A stretch of DNA of 64,000 nt from NCBI RefSeq assembly GCF_014205295.1, contig NZ_JACHNF010000001.1, positions 7,006,001 to 7,070,000 on the forward strand, read 5' to 3'. The DNA is from Kribbella solani (GTDB taxonomy: Bacteria > Actinomycetota > Actinomycetes > Propionibacteriales > Kribbellaceae). A program made the position numbers and the translations under genes. How positions within the stretch are numbered: position 1 is the first letter of the stretch; every line of letters starts with the position of its first letter. Positions 61,942-64,000 of this stretch are shown here, one piece after another. Below the pieces are notes generated by a model, which searched no databases, was not told the DNA's origin, and worked only from the letters and a program-made list of their open reading frames with translations.

Positions 61942-62625
61942 TCAGCGGTGGCGCGCCGGTGTCAGCGGGAACACCGGTAGCACCGTCCGCTTCCAGGTGA
62001 AGTTGGTGACTCCGGCGAAGGATGCGTACCAGGCCACGGCAGCAGTCACCAGACCGAGCCAGCCACCCACCTTCGTCATGGTCGGCGCGGTCCCGAGCGC
62101 GCCGATCGTGAGGAACAGGAACGTCAGGGTCAGGAAGACGAAGACGCCCAGCACCGCGCCACTGACCCGGGCCGCGGCCACCGTCATGTACGCGGTGAAG
62201 ATCGTCCAGGCCAGCAGGAACAGCCCGGTCGCCGTCGCGGCGTTCGCACCGAGCCCGGGCAGGACGAACTTGACGTACGCGGCGAACGACAGCCAGAACG
62301 CCCCGAACGAACTGAACGCCAGCGCGCCGAACGTGTTGCCCTTCCGGAACTCCCACATGCCGGCCATGAACTGGCCCAGCCCGCCGTAGAAGGCGGCGAG
62401 CGGCAGCACCACGGCCTCGAGGGTCGCGTTGCTGATCAGGTGCGCGTTGAACACGCTCAGGACGAAGGTCGTCATCGCGAACCCGGCCAGCCCCAACGGC
62501 GCCGGATCGGCGATGGTCACCCCCGTGTCGATCTGCTGCCGGAGCGGCGCTTCGACCGCCGTCCCCTGCGCTTCGACGGGCGTACTCGTCGCTTCGAACG
62601 CAGTACCTTTCTGTGTATCGGACAT
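61942..62625 (-). CDS. Acetate/succinate transporter (GPR1/FUN34/SatP family)
   Basis: About 227 residues with six membrane helices. The family motif N-P-A-P-L-G-L appears as DPAPLGLAGFAMTTF (about 41-55), and FYGGLGQFMAGMWEFRKGNTFGALAFSSFGAFW is characteristic of SatP/YaaH. It should take up acetate or succinate with protons. ATG 62625 has AAGGAG five bases before it; the in-frame GTG 62628 is too close. A terminator follows at 61898-61931. Stands alone. Confidence 0.92.
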   Translation of the reverse strand: MSDTQKGTAFEATSTPVEAQGTAVEAPLRQQIDTGVTIADPAPLGLAGFAMTTFVLSVFNAHLISNATLEAVVLPLAAFYGGLGQFMAGMWEFRKGNTFGALAFSSFGAFWLSFAAYVKFVLPGLGANAATATGLFLLAWTIFTAYMTVAAARVSGAVLGVFVFLTLTFLFLTIGALGTAPTMTKVGGWLGLVTAAVAWYASFAGVTNFTWKRTVLPVFPLTPARHR

Positions 62626-62733
62626 CACAACTCCTTCTCGCGGACAACCGGCGACACGCCGACGCCATCCATGTGTGACGTACCTTTCAGCGTAGTCCGA
62701 TAATGCGAAAAGGCTCCCGGAGAACCGGATCGA

Positions 62734-63084
62734 TCAGACCGGGGTCGGGCGCGCGCAGCGCGGGCACACCTGGGCCGGGGCCGGCCACTTCCCGGCGCAG
62801 TACCGGCAGTAGTAGCGGCGAGCCCACCAGATAACGGCCAGCGTGGGCACCGTCGCCGTGAGTATCAGCCCGGCCGCCAGGACCGCCGGAACGGCGAACA
62901 GATCGCCGAGCGCGGCCAGTACGACGCCCAGCGCGACCAGAACGGACAGCACGAGCACCGCGTTGAGTGACCGGGGACCACCCGGCCGCATCCGCGCCAG
63001 CCGGTGATCGAGTCGCGGGTCTTCCGCCCGCAGCGCACGCTCAAGCGCACCCAGTTTCAGTTCTTCGTCGTCACTCAGCTTCAC
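62734..63084 (-). CDS. DUF3040 membrane protein with C-terminal zinc ribbon
   Basis: A 116-residue protein. The N-terminal DUF3040 pattern (VKLSDDEELKLGALERALRAEDP, then LARM) is followed by two membrane helices (about 50-67 and 72-92), and the C-terminal tail has two CxxC pairs, CRYC and CPRC, that would bind zinc. DUF3040 proteins are small actinobacterial membrane proteins of unknown role, normally without a zinc ribbon. GTG 63084 is chosen because the DUF3040 pattern begins there; GGAG lies ten bases upstream. Confidence 0.78.
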   Translation of the reverse strand: MKLSDDEELKLGALERALRAEDPRLDHRLARMRPGGPRSLNAVLVLSVLVALGVVLAALGDLFAVPAVLAAGLILTATVPTLAVIWWARRYYCRYCAGKWPAPAQVCPRCARPTPV

Positions 63085-63277
63085 TGCGGTCTCTGCTCCG
63101 GTCGATGGTGTCCCGCCATGATGACCCGGCCCGGCCAAATACACCAAGCCCCGTCCTGACTCCGGACTACCACCCACCGTGCCATCCGCCCAGCAGCCCA
63201 GCCCCACGAAGGCTGCCTACTGACCCGCCACAACCCCAACTGAACCCACATCTCCCCGCAGCCCAAGGCCGCTCGGG

Positions 63278-63350
63278 TGCCCCCGGCAGGATTCGAACCT
63301 GCGACGCACGGTTTAGGAAACCGACGCTCTATCCCCTGAGCTACGGGGGC
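63278..63350 (-). tRNA. tRNA-Arg (anticodon CCT)
   Basis: Read on the minus strand: acceptor GCCCCCG pairs with CGGGGGC, D-arm TAGCTCAGGGGATAGAGC, anticodon arm CGGTTTCCTAAACCG with loop TTCCTAA and anticodon CCT (reads AGG), and T-arm GCAGGTTCGAATCCTGC. The discriminator is A; CCA is not encoded (ACCC follows). All four stems form. No integrase or repeated 3' end lies nearby. Confidence 0.97.
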
Positions 63351-63379
63351 GCACGCGGGGACAGCTTAGCGGAGGCTGG

Positions 63380-64000
63380 TCAGCCGGTGAGGGCGGTTAC
63401 TCCCAGGTGGCCGGTGATGGATTTGTAGCGCTCGGCGTACAGGGTGGTGCAGCGGGAAGAGGCGCAGCCGGCGCCGGCGAAGGTGATGCCGCGGATGGTT
63501 GCCGAGGAGGAGCCGCGGCGGGAGTAGAGCGGGCCGCCGGAGTCGCCGCCGATGATGGCTATCTGGCCGCCGCGGGTGGCGCGGATGACGTACGTCGTGC
63601 AGCCCTCGTTGTCGCAGTACTTGGCCGACGTGGAACGGACCGTGAGGCCGCACAGGGACGTACTGAAGCTGCCGGACTGGCAGACCACCGTGCCGACGCC
63701 GGGGTCGCCGCCGCCGGTGACCGTGCGGGTGTCGGCGGAGTCGCCGGGGCCGTCGGTCCAGATCTTCGGGCCGTACGCGCTGCCCGTGATCAGGGACTGG
63801 TCGTAGTCCGGGTAGTTCGTCCGGACCGTGGTGGTGCCGTAGTAGTTGGTTCCCGACTTCCAGATCGTCCCGGCCGGACCGCAGTGCCCTGCCGTGACCG
63901 ATCCACGCTGGCCGTTCGAGCGGCGTACGACGGAGAAGCCGGCCGTGCAGTTCTTCAGCGCGGAGGTGATCCGGGCGCCGCCCCAGTGGCCGCCCTTCGG
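63380..64000 (-). CDS. Secreted trypsin-like (S1) serine protease, C-terminal part
   Basis: The window holds the last about 206 residues; the start lies beyond 64000. Catalytic triad: His in VTAGHC, Asp in YPDYDQSL, Ser in GGDSGGPLYSRR. The segment WGGARITSALKNCTAGFSVVRR precedes the His, as in streptogrisin/alpha-lytic-type S1 proteases, and paired cysteines suggest disulfides (NC...HC, VC...LC, YC...GC, GC...RC). Such enzymes are exported and digest extracellular protein. Whether there is a pro-region or lectin domain cannot be seen. It is divergent from nothing here and reads toward the tRNA gene. Confidence 0.9.
   Translation of the reverse strand, partial: PKGGHWGGARITSALKNCTAGFSVVRRSNGQRGSVTAGHCGPAGTIWKSGTNYYGTTTVRTNYPDYDQSLITGSAYGPKIWTDGPGDSADTRTVTGGGDPGVGTVVCQSGSFSTSLCGLTVRSTSAKYCDNEGCTTYVIRATRGGQIAIIGGDSGGPLYSRRGSSSATIRGITFAGAGCASSRCTTLYAERYKSITGHLGVTALTG

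Noticed and set aside
63278..63350. tRNA-Arg as an attachment site of an integrated element
   Set aside because: No integrase and no repeat of the tRNA 3' end in the window; neighbours are ordinary chromosomal genes.

Overview
This is a continuous stretch of chromosome from a high-GC, Gram-positive actinomycete. Gene density is high, starts are often GTG or TTG, and neighbours are often coupled by ATGA/GTGA overlaps. F420-type luciferase-fold oxidoreductases, LytR-CpsA-Psr, DUF3040, DUF1707 and DUF2993 proteins, an ECF42 sigma factor, an IdeR-type iron box and a SAH riboswitch upstream of metH all fit Actinomycetota. The frequent GTAC-rich codon context and the gene mix recall Kribbella/Nocardioidaceae. 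That genus-level guess is inference, not proof. I see no phage, insertion sequence, integrase or CRISPR array; this is core/accessory chromosome rich in regulator-plus-target pairs.

Layout. 1-2.9 kb: LacI-type regulator (cut by the edge), F420 oxidoreductase, SDR, SgcJ-like protein divergent from a MarR regulator. 2.9-5.5 kb: alkylation-repair operon (AdaA-AlkA fusion, GNAT, Ogt). 5.5-9.9 kb: KhtT/KhtU-like cation/proton antiporter divergent from a PadR regulator coupled to a FadH-like dienoyl-CoA reductase. 10.1-12.9 kb: FAD monooxygenase, DinB-like protein, HhH-GPD repair protein. 12.9-17.8 kb: siderophore-iron ABC transporter (ATPase, lipoprotein, fused double permease) under an IdeR-like box, divergent from a regulator with both a GntR and a TetR DNA-binding domain. 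17.9-25 kb: membrane protein, epimerase, LCP protein, TetR/SDR pair, DGPF-type YciI protein, hydrolase, superoxide dismutase. 25-33.4 kb: hydrolase and ECF42 sigma factor, methyltransferase, fused glycyl-tRNA synthetase, threonine dehydratase, RNase Z. 33.5-37.7 kb: EfeO, Tat-exported EfeB, lipoprotein phosphoesterase. 37.7-44.5 kb: hydrolase, WYL regulator/epoxide hydrolase pair, HtrA-like protease, MFS pump with its TetR. 44.5-48.3 kb: SAH riboswitch and metH. 48.4-56.2 kb: small enzymes, two more YciI-family proteins, DUF3800 protein, a second-type adenylate kinase, lipoate ligase. 56.2-64 kb: PhzF, an XRE plus nucleotidyltransferase pair, VOC protein, PadR/DUF1707 operon, DUF2993, epimerase, acetate transporter, DUF3040 protein, tRNA-Arg(CCT), and a secreted trypsin-like protease cut by the window end.

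How parts work together. The clearest theme is local regulation that can be read from DNA palindromes. A perfect 33-bp palindrome (15-bp arms) lies before the GntR-TetR regulator, and the same half-sites recur five times before the FAD monooxygenase 6.8 kb away, which suggests one regulon. An ECF42 sigma factor shares the window with three YciI/DGPF-family genes. Two of these carry an exact TGTCGA-N17-CGAC element upstream and others carry near matches, as expected for an ECF42 regulon. Inverted-repeat operators are also visible for MarR, TetR (twice), WYL, PadR (twice) and XRE regulators. Iron handling appears twice (siderophore ABC importer; EfeO/EfeB without EfeU), and methionine-cycle control is by SAH sensing.
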